Below are positions 24,438 through 34,965 of a stretch of 64,000 bases of DNA, piece by piece. Position 1 is the stretch's first letter, and the number at the start of each line of letters is the position of its first letter. The stretch is from Dugong dugon (taxonomy: Eukaryota > Chordata > Mammalia > Sirenia > Dugongidae), in the NCBI GenBank assembly GCA_030035585.1, contig CM057460.1, positions 133,222,714 to 133,286,713 on the forward strand, in the 5' to 3' direction. Position numbers and translations under genes: made by a program. Under the pieces are notes generated by a model that saw only the letters and a list, made by a program, of their open reading frames with translations, did not search any database and was not told the DNA's origin.

Positions 24438-24799
24438 TTTTTTTTTTTTCTTTTTTTAGTCTTTTTGATTTTCTTCTTCTTTGTTTTGTTGAGTAGATCT
24501 ATTATTTTTCTTCATAGTTACCATGAAATTTACATTTATCATCCTAAATTTAAAACAGTCTGTTACATCTTGTGATCGCCTTGACTTCCTCTGCATGTGG
24601 AAATTGTATAATTACACCATGAATCCCTCCTTCTGTGTTAAGGTTGTTGTTGTTTGCATCTTTATATCTCTGGTTCCCTTTAATCATTTTGTATCTTTAT
24701 TTTACTTTTGAGAAGTTTTCACCTGGCTTGGTATTTGGGTGATGCGGTCATATGCCTTTATCTCAGGTTGTTGTCTGACGTCTTTGTTTTTCTATCCAA

Positions 24800-25745
24800 A
24801 GGATTCCTTTTAATATTTCTTGTAGGGCTGGTCTAGTGGTTACAAATCCTCTCAATTTCTGCTTATCTGGGAATGTCCTAATTCAGCCCTCTTTTTTGAA
24901 AGACACTTTTGCTGAAAATATGATTCTTAGTTGGCAGTTCTTTTCCTTCAGGGCTTTGTATATGTCATCCCATTACCGTCTTGCCTGCATGGTTTCTGAT
25001 GAAAAATCTGTACTAAGTCTTATTGGGGCCTCCTTGTAGATACAGTCGCTATGAGTTGAAATGGACTCGATAACAATGGGTTTGCTTTTTTTGGTTTTTG
25101 TAGATGATATTTCACTTTTATGGAGCTGTTCTTCAGAGATTGTCTTTGTCTTGGGTTAATTTCTTTTGTGGTCTATCCCGTATGGAGTTGTTCAGCTTCT
25201 TGGATGTAAATCTTCTCCTCTTCCATAATATTTGGGAAATTTTCTGCCATTATATCCTCATATATTCTCTCTGTACTATTTCTCTCTCTCTCTCTCTCTT
25301 CCCCTTCTGGGATTCTTAATATATATGTGTTATTATTATTAATGGTATTCCACATAACCTTTAGGCTTTCTTCATTTTTCTTCCATCTTCTTTCCGCTTA
25401 TTCCTCAAACAACTTAGTATCAAGGTATTTGTCCTCTATTTCACTGATTCTTTCTTCCATTGATTCAATTCTACTTCTGTATCCTTCCATTGAGTTGTTT
25501 ATTCCTGATATTCTGTTGTTAAGCTTCTGAATTTCTAGTTGATATTTTTGTATGGTTTCTATTTCTCTATTGACTTCATAAATTTTTTTCCTTGTATTTT
25601 TTTCCCAAATTCTTCTAGGGTTTTTTCTGTGTTTTTCTTGTCTCCTTGAGGAAAGTGATATTAGTTTTTTGAATTCCTTGTACGGTTGATCTATCATCAA
25701 TTCTTCATCAGAAAGGCTTTCCGTCTCTTTATTTTGCTCAATAGC
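24800..25745 (-). pseudogene. L1 ORF1 remnant
   Basis: L1 ORF1 encodes the RNA-binding coiled-coil trimer protein. The 100-aa piece at 25398-25700 is rich in heptad-like Ile/Leu/Glu (EIQKLNNRISGINNSMEG) and passes into an RRM-like start ending KYLDTKLFEE. The C-terminal domain antisense is visible around 24836-25000 (tctgggaatgtcctaattc). Stops and an inserted SINE piece (25042-25097) break it. Confidence 0.82.
25042..25097 (+). mobile_element. Very short 5'-truncated AfroSINE
   Basis: Only the tail module (cagtcgctatgagttgaaat to aatgggtttg plus a T/G-rich end) is present, with ttgtagat at 25034-25041 and 25098-25105 as a perfect target duplication. It interrupts L1 ORF1. Confidence 0.85.
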
Positions 25746-26413
25746 TTAAGGCATCGAATCCTGTTTCTTCTATGATTTGTAATTGACTGCTGTCCTCAAG
25801 GCAATAAAGTTCTATTATATTTGTTCATATATTTCTTATTGAGTCTAGGGTTTTTTTGTTTTTTTGTTTTGCTTTTTTTATATTGTTTTTTTCTTTTCAA
25901 TATAACTGGAGCTTAGCTTTTTCTCTTTCTCTTTATATTGTCTCCTTTTTCGTGTTGTTTTAATTGCTGCTTTTTTTTAGTATTGTTTTATGTATAACTA
26001 TGATGTCACTGGTTGGTTGCTCTACGTATGGGTTTGGTCCTGTTGGATGGCTATGTACTTTCTTCTCATTGGTGGATATGGTAGATCACACACACTGTGG
26101 TCTTATGTTGTTAGGTGCATAAGTCTTCTCTTAGAGGAGCGCTTACTGGTGCACTAACATAGCCTTTCCTCAGTGTCTGGCACCAGGTGTTGGATGGTCA
26201 AGGTTCTTTCACAGCTCTTGAGGGATAATATGTTCCCTATGCATATCCATAAGCCATTAGTGCAATCTCTGAAGCACAGGATAGGGCTGTAAAAACAGCA
26301 TAGGGGAGGTATCTGACCTTCTCCAACCCCACAAGGGCAAGATCAGCAGTGCAAGGCTGACTCCCATGAGCTGGAGGTCAGACAAGCCTACTCTCTCTGC
26401 CATCTTCACTAAT

Positions 26414-27066
26414 TCTAACACCAACTATCCCTCACACAGTGCTCTCTACTTCTCTGCTGGGTTTGATAACTCATTGCAATGGCCACACAGAACTCAAAGA
26501 TCATATTAGTGATTATGAGGTTTATTATAAGGGAAGTAACTATTATAATTCAGGCTCAGGAAAACTCAGGACACAGTTCTTTCATCAGGACAGCCTCTCC
26601 CCAGCTGTGCTCACAGGCATGCCTCTCCCTGGCCCTCATTGTCTGCCCAAGGCTCTCAGCATTCTCTCTCCATGGGCAGGGAAGCCCAAAATACCATCTC
26701 TTGCTGCTGGGTCTCTCCTGCTGGTCTTTCCTTTCTTGGTGGTGATAGCCTCCTTCTCCCTGCTCTGGAATTGGCTCTCTTTTAAGGCAAAATTGACCAA
26801 TCCCCTTGGAAGGCCACAATTACCCTATCACACAATCACCTGGGTGGGAGTTAAGAGCCCAAAGCTGGAAAGGCAACACAGATGTAATCAGTTACACCAC
26901 AGGTGCACAGGGAGGGCCAGGCATGACAGGGTGCAGCAGCCCACACAGCCGGGGAGGTGTCAGCATGGCAGGGCACAGAGTCTCTCTCAGCCAGGGAGGT
27001 GGGGGTGACTGGGCAGGGTGTAGAGTCCTGCTGGGCCAGGGGTGTTGGTTGGGCAGTGCATGGATT
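26414..27066 (-). mobile_element. LTR-like block, probably ERV class I
   Basis: Begins ctaacaccaactatccctc. It contains cacagtgctctctacttctc, gctgggtttgataac and gaggtttattataaggg (antisense of an AATAAA context), a pattern found in mammalian ERV LTRs. The right end is a G-rich minisatellite. The forward frames of 189, 88 and 90 aa and the reverse frame of 87 aa are overlapping readings of one GC-rich block with no domain, so I do not call genes. Confidence 0.45.
26912..27064 (+). repeat. G-rich minisatellite, about 3.5 imperfect 43-46 bp units
   Basis: Units begin cagccggggaggtg, cagccagggaggtgggg and gggccaggggtgttgg, each followed by a gcagggyrcagagtc-type end. Strand-asymmetric G content and clustered GGG runs are visible. 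Confidence 0.75.
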
Positions 27067-28260
27067 AAAAATATTTAACTATCTGTTTAAAAGCTACTTT
27101 CATTATTAAGTATGTTAAATTATAAACATTTGAAAAACATTAGTGATGTATCATCTTAATTTTACCATGAAGCATTCTGTTTCCTCATATCCTTGGTAAT
27201 TTTAAATTTTAATTATTTTCTTCTTAAAAACAAAAGGGTCCTAAGGGATAATCTGTGAAAATACTGCAACTATAGATAAGAGTAATTGAATATGATCTTG
27301 TTAAATCAAATAATTATTGAACCAAAGTTTCCAATGAAAATTACATATTGATCACATAACAGACTTGTAAGGCTTTAAATTCTCACAGCTCATTAATAAG
27401 TTATATACAAGTAATTTAAGCTACTATAAATTTATAAATAGTACTCTACACAGAAGAATTAATAAAAAGCCTAGAAATCACTGTTTATTAATTTTACATT
27501 TGCTAAAGAGTTTATCAGAAGAGAAGATTAAAAGGCAAATTAAATCTTAAGTCCCATTATACTGACATGATGCAGTTAGCCTTGTCATAAAGCATGCCTA
27601 AGAACCTCAGAAGTATCAAAAGATATTAAAAAATCTGACACTTGTATTCTTCTGTAAATATTAAAATGCATCTGAATAATCTTAATATATCTTTTTTATA
27701 TATATACAAAATACATGCCTTATAAAGTAAAAGTAGCCTGGTTTGAGAAACTTTTGTTCTTCTGGGATTTTATTTTTAATAATTCAATTTAAATGAATGT
27801 TTCTGATAATTTCTTAAGCCAAATCTCTCCAGTATGTGAACTAAATGGCACTTATTCATCTAACAAATAATATTTTGCTACTGGGTATTATTAACAATGC
27901 ATTATTACAAGAGATTTCTCCTTTTGGGTGGGGTGGGGATTTCTTTTTGTCTCAAACTTTTTTAGAGACCTGAAAATCTGATTTATCTATTCTCATGATA
28001 TCCTTTTCAAATGTGTGATATTATCTTTCTTCATTAAACACATATGTTCATTGAAGCAGAGAAAAAAAATAAAAAACAAAATTACCCAATGTTTCTGGAC
28101 TGTCTTAATGAATTCAGAAATAGAAATAGAAACAATATGTAAACTTGTTAAAATATATACATAGAAGATAACTTGACTGCCTTAAGCATCCAGTTCCTCA
28201 TATCATTAAATTTATATTTAAGGAGTCATGTTAATGCAATTTATATTTTACTTAGAATAA
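27067..28260. other. Unassigned AT-rich sequence
   Basis: About 1.2 kb, very AT-rich, with no frame and no repeat that I recognise. It ends in the aattacattt target site of the next element. Confidence 0.5.
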
Positions 28261-28599
28261 AATTACATTTGTGAGACTTCCGGCAACATGGTGCTCTAGA
28301 CAGAAGCACCATGCTGTCCCTCCACAGCAAAGATGCAAAAAACTAAGTCAAACAGAGAAAATAGAAATCCTGAAACCCTAAAACACCCACTGAAGAGGTA
28401 AAGAACTCAGCCAAGCATCAAATGGAGTGAGAAAACTGACAGAGAACAGAGACAGGGGAGAGATTCATGCAGAGGTCCCCTATCAGCTAACGCAGCATGC
28501 ACCCGCCATCTTGGACTCCTATCAGAGACCAGCAGATAGGGGGAACAAGAAAGCAGCTTCACAGAGCTTCCAGCAGGAGACAGAACAACTGGTAACCAG

Positions 28600-29400
28600 T
28601 GATATATGCCTTCCCACCTCCCACCCTTCTTCACCCCCACTCAGCCTCCTCTGCTTCCTGCGGCCACAGTCTCCTGGCCAGGAAGCACCGACTTCACGCT
28701 GGTGCCGCTTGGATTCCACTCACCCGCACTGGCCGGCTCCCTGAGTACCATTTGTTGGCTGCTAGTGTTGCTTTTTTCCGCTTCTTTAGATTTCTTCCTT
28801 ACCTCTCACCACCTCTGCCTTGTTTCTCTCAAATACCTGGCTCCGTGTGCCATCTTTGCTTCTTCCTGACGGGCTGTGAAACACCGCTTGACTGTGAAAC
28901 TGCTTCCCAGTACCGCGGCCTCACTGCTGGGACCACTGGGGCTTTTTTTGTTTGTGTGTTTTCATTTGTTCGTTTGTTTTCTTTTTCTTTTCTTGACTTG
29001 GGAGCCCCTTTTAGCCAGGCAGTATGGCGCGGCTTGGTAGCTACTCCCTTATTCTGCGCAGGAGCACAGTGACATCCCTGGGGGCATTTCTTTTTTCTTG
29101 TTTTTTTTTTTTTTCCTCTCTTTTTTTGTTTCTTTGTTTTGTTTTCTTCTCTTTTTCCCTTTTTGTCTTTCTTCGTTTCCAGTTTCTTATCTCTCTATAC
29201 TTACCTTCTCTTCCTGTCTCCTGAATACTTGGTGTTGTGTGACACCTCAACCCTTTCTAGCCAGGCTGTACTTCATGGCCTGGAGCAACTTCCCCAGTCC
29301 TAGATGCGACACCAGTCGGATCCCTAGGGACATTCTTTCTTTATTCCCTCTAATTTTTATTTATTTATTTTTTTTACTCTTTTGTTTTTCTCCATTTCTC
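28600..29400 (+). repeat. Tandem-like units in the L1 5' UTR
   Basis: Two diverged modules start with ttttagccaggcagtatggc (about 29010) and tttctagccaggctgtacttc (about 29257). Each continues through a catccctgggggcattt- or atccctagggacatt-type end and then a T-rich stretch of 100-150 bp, giving a period near 245 bp. A weaker third unit may lie before 29000. This resembles promoter monomers of other mammalian L1 5' UTRs. The 157- and 180-aa frames here have no domain and arise from the C/T-rich composition. Confidence 0.5.
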
Positions 29401-29873
29401 AGTCTCTCATCTTTCCACTCCAATAGCAAGCTCCCTTGGCACTCTTTGTTTCTGTGTATGTTTTTGGCTCCTGTTCCTCTCTCCTCTCTCCCATACCCAT
29501 CTTATCTCCACACATCACAATCTCCCCCCTCCATCCTGCCTACCTGCACCGTGCACTTAACATCACACCACCAAGCAGCACAGGCACAGCCTACCGGAAC
29601 TTGCACTGCACAGATTACTGACTCGCCCTGCTGGGTGTAGTAAGTGACACAAACAACCCATCCCAGCAAGTCCTCTTCAACTAGACCTGTCCTGTTGTAC
29701 CATATCTGAGCGACTGACCCTGCCAATTGGAGAAGGAGGTGAGAAGTATCGTGCCCAAAGACGAGCAAACAACAAAGAACGCACAGCCCGCTTGCTCAGA
29801 CATAGCCAAATTAAAAAAAAATAGGACAAAACAAACAAATCTACAATCAATAAATGAGAAAAATAACTACTGA

Positions 29874-30921
29874 ATGCCCCAAAGACAGCAGACAATATCA
29901 AAACATTTACAAAAACAGGACAGGATGGTTCCAATAGGCATCCAAAATAAAACACCAGAAGACATTCCAGTAGAAGAAAAGGCACTAGAACTACCTGGTA
30001 GGGAATTCAAATCTCTAATAGTCAGAATTATCCAAGAGTTGAAGCAAAAAGCAGACAAAAATGAGGAAAAAATTGACAAATTCATGGAAAATACAGGCAA
30101 AAAAATGGAAGAATTCAGGAAAATAATGCAGGAACAAAATGCAAAAATAAATTCACAACTATAAATTATACAAAAACAACAATCAGAAATCCAAATGATA
30201 AACAACAATATTTCAGAAATGGACACTGTCATAGAAGGGCTGCAGAGTAGGTTTGAAACGATGGAATACAGGATCAGTGGAATTGAAGACAAACACTTGG
30301 ATACAACTTGATTTGAGGAAAAATCTGAAAAAAGAAAGAAAATAAATGAAGAGACCCTAAGAGTTATGTGGGATACAATCAAAAGCAAAAAACTGCGAGT
30401 GATCAGAGCTCCAGAACAGGGGGAGAAAACAGAAAACACAGAGGATCATTGAAGAATTACTGACAGAACTCTTCCCCAATATCATGATAGATGAAAAGCT
30501 GACCATCCAAGAAGCTCAACGAACCCCATACAGGATAGACCCCAAAAGAAAATCACCAAGGCATATCATAATCGCACTCACTAAAACCAAAGACAAACAA
30601 AGAATCCTGACAGCAGCTCAAGAAAAACAAAAAGTCACATACAGAGGAGAAACAATAAGACTAAGCTCAGATTATTCAGCAGAAACCACGTATGCAAGAT
30701 GGCAATGGGATGACATATATAAAACCTTGAAAGAAAAAAATTGCCAGCCAAGAATACTATATCCTGCAAAACTCTCGTTCAAATATGATGGTGAAATTAG
30801 GTCATTTCCAGATAAACAGAAATTAAGGGAATATGTAAAAACCAAACCAAACTTACAAGACTTATTAAAGAAAGTCCTTCGATCTGAGAACAAACAGTAT
30901 CAGACCACAGGCGGAATATAG
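29874..30921 (+). pseudogene. L1 ORF1 of the half-L1 element, lightly broken
   Basis: RNA-binding ORF1p-like reading. The first open piece (29874-30164, 96 aa) starts at ATG (MPQRQQTISKHLQKQDRM) and enters a coiled coil (LKQKADKNEEKIDKFMEN). A stop at 30162-30164 and further defects break the coiled coil/RRM part. The last open piece (30484-30921, 145 aa) covers the end of the RRM and the C-terminal domain (SPRHIIIALTKTKDKQRIL; QPRILYPAKLSF; FPDKQKLREY), ending in a natural-looking stop. ORF1p coats L1 RNA as a trimer. Relative to the other ORF1 copies here it differs in the N-terminus, so it belongs to a different L1 lineage. Confidence 0.85.
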
Positions 30922-31426
30922 GACTCAGGATTGTACTAGCCAGATACCAACCTAGGAAATGAACTCTTAAGGACTATGCAAAATCAAAAGAATCCCAAAA
31001 GGAAACGAGAGAGGTTAATCTGTAAGTGACAACAGCATCAGAACAATAAAAGAGGGGATAAACAGCGTAGGTATAGAAGCTTCTAATGGAGAGAAAGTCA
31101 AGAAATACCAAGTAATAACAGACTGGTTCAAATCTAGGAAGATAAGGGTAAATTTCACAGTAACCACAAAGAAAATTAACAAACCTACTCCTCAAAATAA
31201 AGAAGAAAACATAAAGTGTCAGTAAAAACAAAACCTACGAAAAGGAAATAAATGACAAAAAAATCCACAAACAAAAGGAACTCAGCACAGGAGAGTAAGA
31301 GGAACAAAACTGGAGGACATTATGCTGAGTGAAATAAGTCAATCACAAAAGGACAAATATTGTATGAGACCTCTACTGTATAACTCATACAAAAGTTTAC
31401 ACACAAAAAGAAACAGTCTTTGTTGG

Positions 31427-31905
31427 TGTCTTAGTCATCTAGTGCTGCTACAACAGAAATACCACAAGTGGATGGCTTTAACAAAGAGAAATTTATTTCT
31501 TCACAGTAAGGTAGGCTGAAAGTCCAAATTCAGGGCGTCAGCTCCAGGGGAAGGCTTTTTCTCTCCGTCAGCTTTCTCATCAGTGTTCCCCCATACTAGG
31601 AGCTTCTCAGCTCAGGAACCCTGGTCCAAAGGATGCGCTCTGCTCCCGGCACTGCTTTCTTGATGGTATGAGGTCCCCCTGTCTTAAGACTCACTTCTGT
31701 CTTTTATATCTCAAGAGATTGCCTCAGGACACAGTCCAGTTTTGTAGATCAGGTACTGCCTTACTAACACAACTGCCACCCATCCTCCCTCATTAACATC
31801 ATAGAGGCAGGATTTACAACACAGAGAAATCACACAGTACCAGGAATCATGGCCCAGCCAAACTGATATACACATTTTTAGGGGGACATAATTCGAACCA
31901 TGACA
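31427..31905 (-). mobile_element. Solo MaLR-type LTR with 5-bp target duplication
   Basis: TGTCTTAGTCATCTAGTGCTG to TTCGAACCATGACA on +, flanked by gttgg at 31422-31426 and 31906-31910. Same family as 4979-5496 and the pair at 39133-41021. Confidence 0.95.
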
Positions 31906-32659
31906 GTTGGTTACGAGGGATGGGAGGAGTGGGGGGAACTAAATAGATAATTGATAACTTTGGTGAAGGGTAAGACAGTACACATTACTGGGGAAGCCAG
32001 CACAACTTGTACAAGGAAAGGTCATGGAAGCTCCATAGACACTTCCAAACTCCTTGAGGGACTGAATTGCTGGGCGGAGGGCTGTGGAGACCATGGTCTC
32101 GGGGAACATGTAGCTCAATTGGCATAACACAGCTTATAAAGACAGTGTTCTACATCCTACCTTGGTGAGTAGCGTCTGAGGTCTTAAAAGCCTGTGAGCA
32201 GCCATCTAAGATACTCCACTGGTCTCATCCCTTCGGGAGCAATGGAGAATGAAGAGAACAAGATACAAGGAAAAGATTAGTCCAAAGGACTAATGGACCA
32301 CAGCTACCACAGCCTCCACCAGACTGAGTCCAGTACAGCTAGATGGTGCCTGGCTACCACCACTGCCTGCTCTGACCAGGATCACAATAGAGGGTCCTGG
32401 ACAGAACTGGAAAAGGATGTAGAACAGAATTCTAACTCACAAAAAAAGACCAGATTTACCGGTCTGACAGACTGGAGAAATCCCAAGAGTATGGCTCCCA
32501 GACACCCTTTTAGCCCCATGGTGAAGCCCCTCCTGAAATTCACCATTTAGCCGGAGATTGGACAGCCTCATAAAACAAAATGGGACTAATGAGGCACAGC
32601 AGTCCAGTGATAAGGACTAGAAGGCAGGAGGGGACAGGAAAGCTGGTGATAGGGAACCC

Positions 32660-33130
32660 AAGGTTGAGAAGGGACAGTGTTGACATGTCGTGGGGTTGTT
32701 AACCATTGTCATAGGGCAATATGTGTGCTGTTTAATGAGAAACTATTTGTTCTGCAAACTTTCATCTAACGTCCAAAAAAAGAAAAAAAGGAATTATCTA
32801 TGTGAGATCAGATTGACAGTAGCAACTCAAAAGGTTTGATGGGAAGCATAGGGGACAGTAAGTTGAAGATAATGGTGATGGAATAATTTGGGAAAGGATA
32901 GCAAGAATAATAGCACAACTGGAAGAATGTAATCAATGTCACTGAATTGTACATGTAGAAACTTTCAAAATGGTGTAACTTTAGCTATGTATATTTTCAC
33001 CAAAAAAAATGTCCTCAAGGTCGAGAAGGGAGAGTGTTGACATGTCGTGGGGTTGTTAACCAATGTCATAAAACAGTATGTGTACTGACTGTTTAATGAG
33101 AAACTACTTGTTCTGTAAACCTTCTTCTAA
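32660..33130 (+). repeat. L1 3'-terminal module present twice
   Basis: About 110 bp beginning aaggttgagaagggacagtg (32660-32769) recurs as aaggtcgagaagggagagtg (33017-33130), including gttgacatgtcgtggggttg in both. Between them lie an A-rich tract (32774-32789) and about 225 bp ending in tattttcaccaaaaaaaatg, itself like an L1 3' end. Confidence 0.9.
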
Positions 33131-33184
33131 AGAACAATAAAATTTTTTTTTTTAATTACATTTCTGATATTTATTTTGTTAAGA

Positions 33185-33300
33185 AATAAAGTATCGAGCA
33201 CCTAATATGAGACAGGCTACATTCCTGAGTCACCACACCAGACCAAAGAAACAGAGATCCCATACCTCACAGATCTTACATTCTAGTACCAAAAGAGAAT
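33185..33300 (+). mobile_element. L2-like fragment
   Basis: cgagcacctaatatgagaca, then gatcccatacctcacagatc and ttacattctagta, follow the L2 3' region in order, decayed. Confidence 0.45.
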
Positions 33301-33346
33301 TGTGAATATTGTTTTAACATACTCACAATACTGAGCCTCACATATA

Positions 33347-33558
33347 AAACAAACCAAGCACATTACATTGGAGTCAATTTCGACTCATAGAACCCTATAG
33401 GACAGAATAGATCTGCCCCATGGGGTTTCCAAGGCTGTAAGTATTTATGGAAGCAGACTGTCACATCTGTCTCCCTCGGAGTAGCTGAGGGGTTCGAACC
33501 ACTGACCTTCTGGTTAGCAGCTGAGCACTTAACCACTGCACCACCAGGGCACCTCACT
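33347..33558 (-). mobile_element. AfroSINE, near full length, with target duplication
   Basis: Reverse AfroSINE with the B-box region well preserved (ggttcgaaccactgacc on +). Flanks tcacatata at 33338-33346 and 33559-33567 match perfectly. Confidence 0.94.
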
Positions 33559-33567
33559 TCACATATA

Positions 33568-33991
33568 GATAGATGGAAATAGTGATAAAGATTCTTAAAA
33601 TATTAGACTTTATATAAAGTCATGAGTTGGAAATAGTGATAAAGATATCACAATAGGAACATTTTTCAATTACCAGAAAAAAAATCCAATTTAGTTTTCT
33701 AAGTTTTAGTTTATAACCTGCCTTTAATCAGTTAAAAAAAACTAGGGATAATAACTGGTAAGTTGTTAAATCTACCAGTTACAATATACATGTGAGTTTA
33801 GCACGTTTGTCTTAGAGTCTAAGAAAATATGAAGAAAATTTGATGAAAAGTTAATGTCTGCATTTTATTATAATAGAGTAATTGAATTTCAGACTATTCA
33901 ATTAGGTGGTCAAGACAAAGTTATATTTCATTAAAAACAAGAAGATTTGAGCAGGTTTCCATTTATTAACTGCATAGCAGCCTTTAGGCTT
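33568..33991. other. Unassigned sequence with an 18-bp direct repeat
   Basis: ggaaatagtgataaagat occurs twice, at about 33574 and 33630. Otherwise AT-rich DNA without recognisable features. Confidence 0.6.
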
Positions 33992-34010
33992 TCCTATATT
34001 GTGCCCTGAG

Positions 34011-34052
34011 TCGAAATTGACTCAACAGCAATGGGTTTGGGTATTTTTTTGG
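34011..34052 (+). mobile_element. Minimal AfroSINE tail insertion
   Basis: Only tcgaaattgactcaacagc to atgggtttggg plus T's was inserted. The flanks, cctatattgtgccctgag (33993-34010) and gcttatactgtgccctgag (34052-34070), show a long near-perfect target duplication around it. Confidence 0.85.
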
Positions 34053-34070
34053 CTTATACTGTGCCCTGAG

Positions 34071-34259
34071 TAGGGCAGACACCTCAAGACAATAATAGTG
34101 GAAAATAATTACTTTTAAATGTAGATATTTGTCTAAATAATGAAAACACAGTTATTTGGGTTTTTTTGTTTTGTTTTATCTTTCACACTCTATGTTTAAT
34201 CTTATTTACTAAAGTACAGAAAAAAACTTCTTTAGACACTGTCATTTTCAAAAACATTT
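34071..34259. other. Unassigned sequence left of the RTE break
   Basis: AT-rich; under the inversion reading (see findings) this would be the original flank of the RTE 3' end. Confidence 0.4.
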
Positions 34260-34965
34260 TGGAAGACAGCTACCTGGCTAACTGACTGGAAGGGATCTAT
34301 ATTTATACCTATTCCCAGGAAAGGTGATCCAATGGAATGCAGAAGTTATCGAACAATATCATTAATATCAGACACAAGTAAAATTTTGCTGACGATTATT
34401 CAAAAGTGGCTGCAGCAGTATATTGAGGCAAAACTGCCAGAGATTAAACTAGATTCAGAAAAGGAGGTTGTACAAGGGATATCACTGATGATATCAGATG
34501 GATCCTGGCCGAAAGCAGAGAATACCAGAAAGATGTTCACCTGTGCTTTATTGAATATACAAAGGCATTCAACTGTGTGGATCATAACAAATTATGGACA
34601 ACATTGCAAAGAATGGGAATTCCAGCACATTCAACTGTGCTCTTGAGGAACCTATACACAAAACAAGAGGCAACTGTTCTAACAGAGCAAGGGGATACTG
34701 CATGGTTTAAAGTCAGGAAAGGTGTGCTTTGGGGTTGTATCCTTTCACCATAACTACTCAATCTGTATGCTGAAGAAATAATCTGGGAAATTGGACTACA
34801 TGAAGAACATGGCGTCAGGATTTGAGGAGGACTCATTAACAACCTGCCATATGCAGATGACACAATCTTACTTGCTGAAAGTGAAGAGGACTTGAAGCAC
34901 TTACTGATAAAGATCAAAGATCACAGCCTTCAGTATGGATTACACCTCAACATAAAGAAAACAAA
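34260..34965 (+). pseudogene. RTE reverse-transcriptase remnant, left part
   Basis: RTE/BovB ORF2-type sequence starting at ggaagacagctacctggc and running through the RT fingers and palm. The YADD-like box region (catatgcagatgacac) is near 34848. A frame change and stops leave a 104-aa open piece (34332-34646). A full-length L1 entered at 34966. The target duplication aaagaaaacaaa is at 34954-34965 and 44410-44421, and the RTE resumes at 44422. Confidence 0.88.

Larger units (their letters stand above)
16228..26409 (-). mobile_element. Full-length reverse L1 with nested insertions
   Basis: Runs from its 3' UTR on the left (tattttattgagtttttggtg) to its 5' start on the right. The right edge reads gccatcttcac, the antisense of the gtgaagatggc start that matches the AAGATGGCAGAG leader of the two forward L1s. 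Removing the ERV-L LTR, the RTE block and two SINE pieces leaves about 7.2 kb, full length for this family. ORF2 lies at about 17560-24165 and ORF1 at about 24800-25745. No clear target duplication is seen, and both neighbours are old repeats. Confidence 0.88.
28271..33153 (+). mobile_element. L1-derived element lacking ORF2 (half-L1, HAL1-like)
   Basis: A complete insertion flanked by perfect 10-bp repeats aattacattt (28261-28270 and 33154-33163). It has a long 5' UTR (28271-29870), an ORF1 region (29874-30921), a short spacer, then at about 31300-31311 a direct jump into the end-of-ORF2/3' UTR text (gacattatgctgagtg), and ends at AATAAAA followed by T13. The whole ORF2 is absent. A solo MaLR-type LTR (31427-31905) interrupts the 3' UTR. 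Without it the element is about 4.4 kb. L1 derivatives with ORF1 only are known in mammals as HAL1. Whether this one is a family or a single deleted copy cannot be told from one example. Confidence 0.8.

Noticed and set aside
26439-27008. 189-aa forward frame
   Set aside because: It overlaps other frames on both strands in a GC-richer LTR-like block and runs into the minisatellite. No domain, splice or initiation evidence.
28599-29640. Forward open frames of 157 and 180 aa that might be host genes or an L1 ORF0
   Set aside because: They lie in the C/T-rich L1 5' UTR, are rich in Phe/Ser/Leu from pyrimidine runs, show no domain, and both strands are open in overlapping frames.
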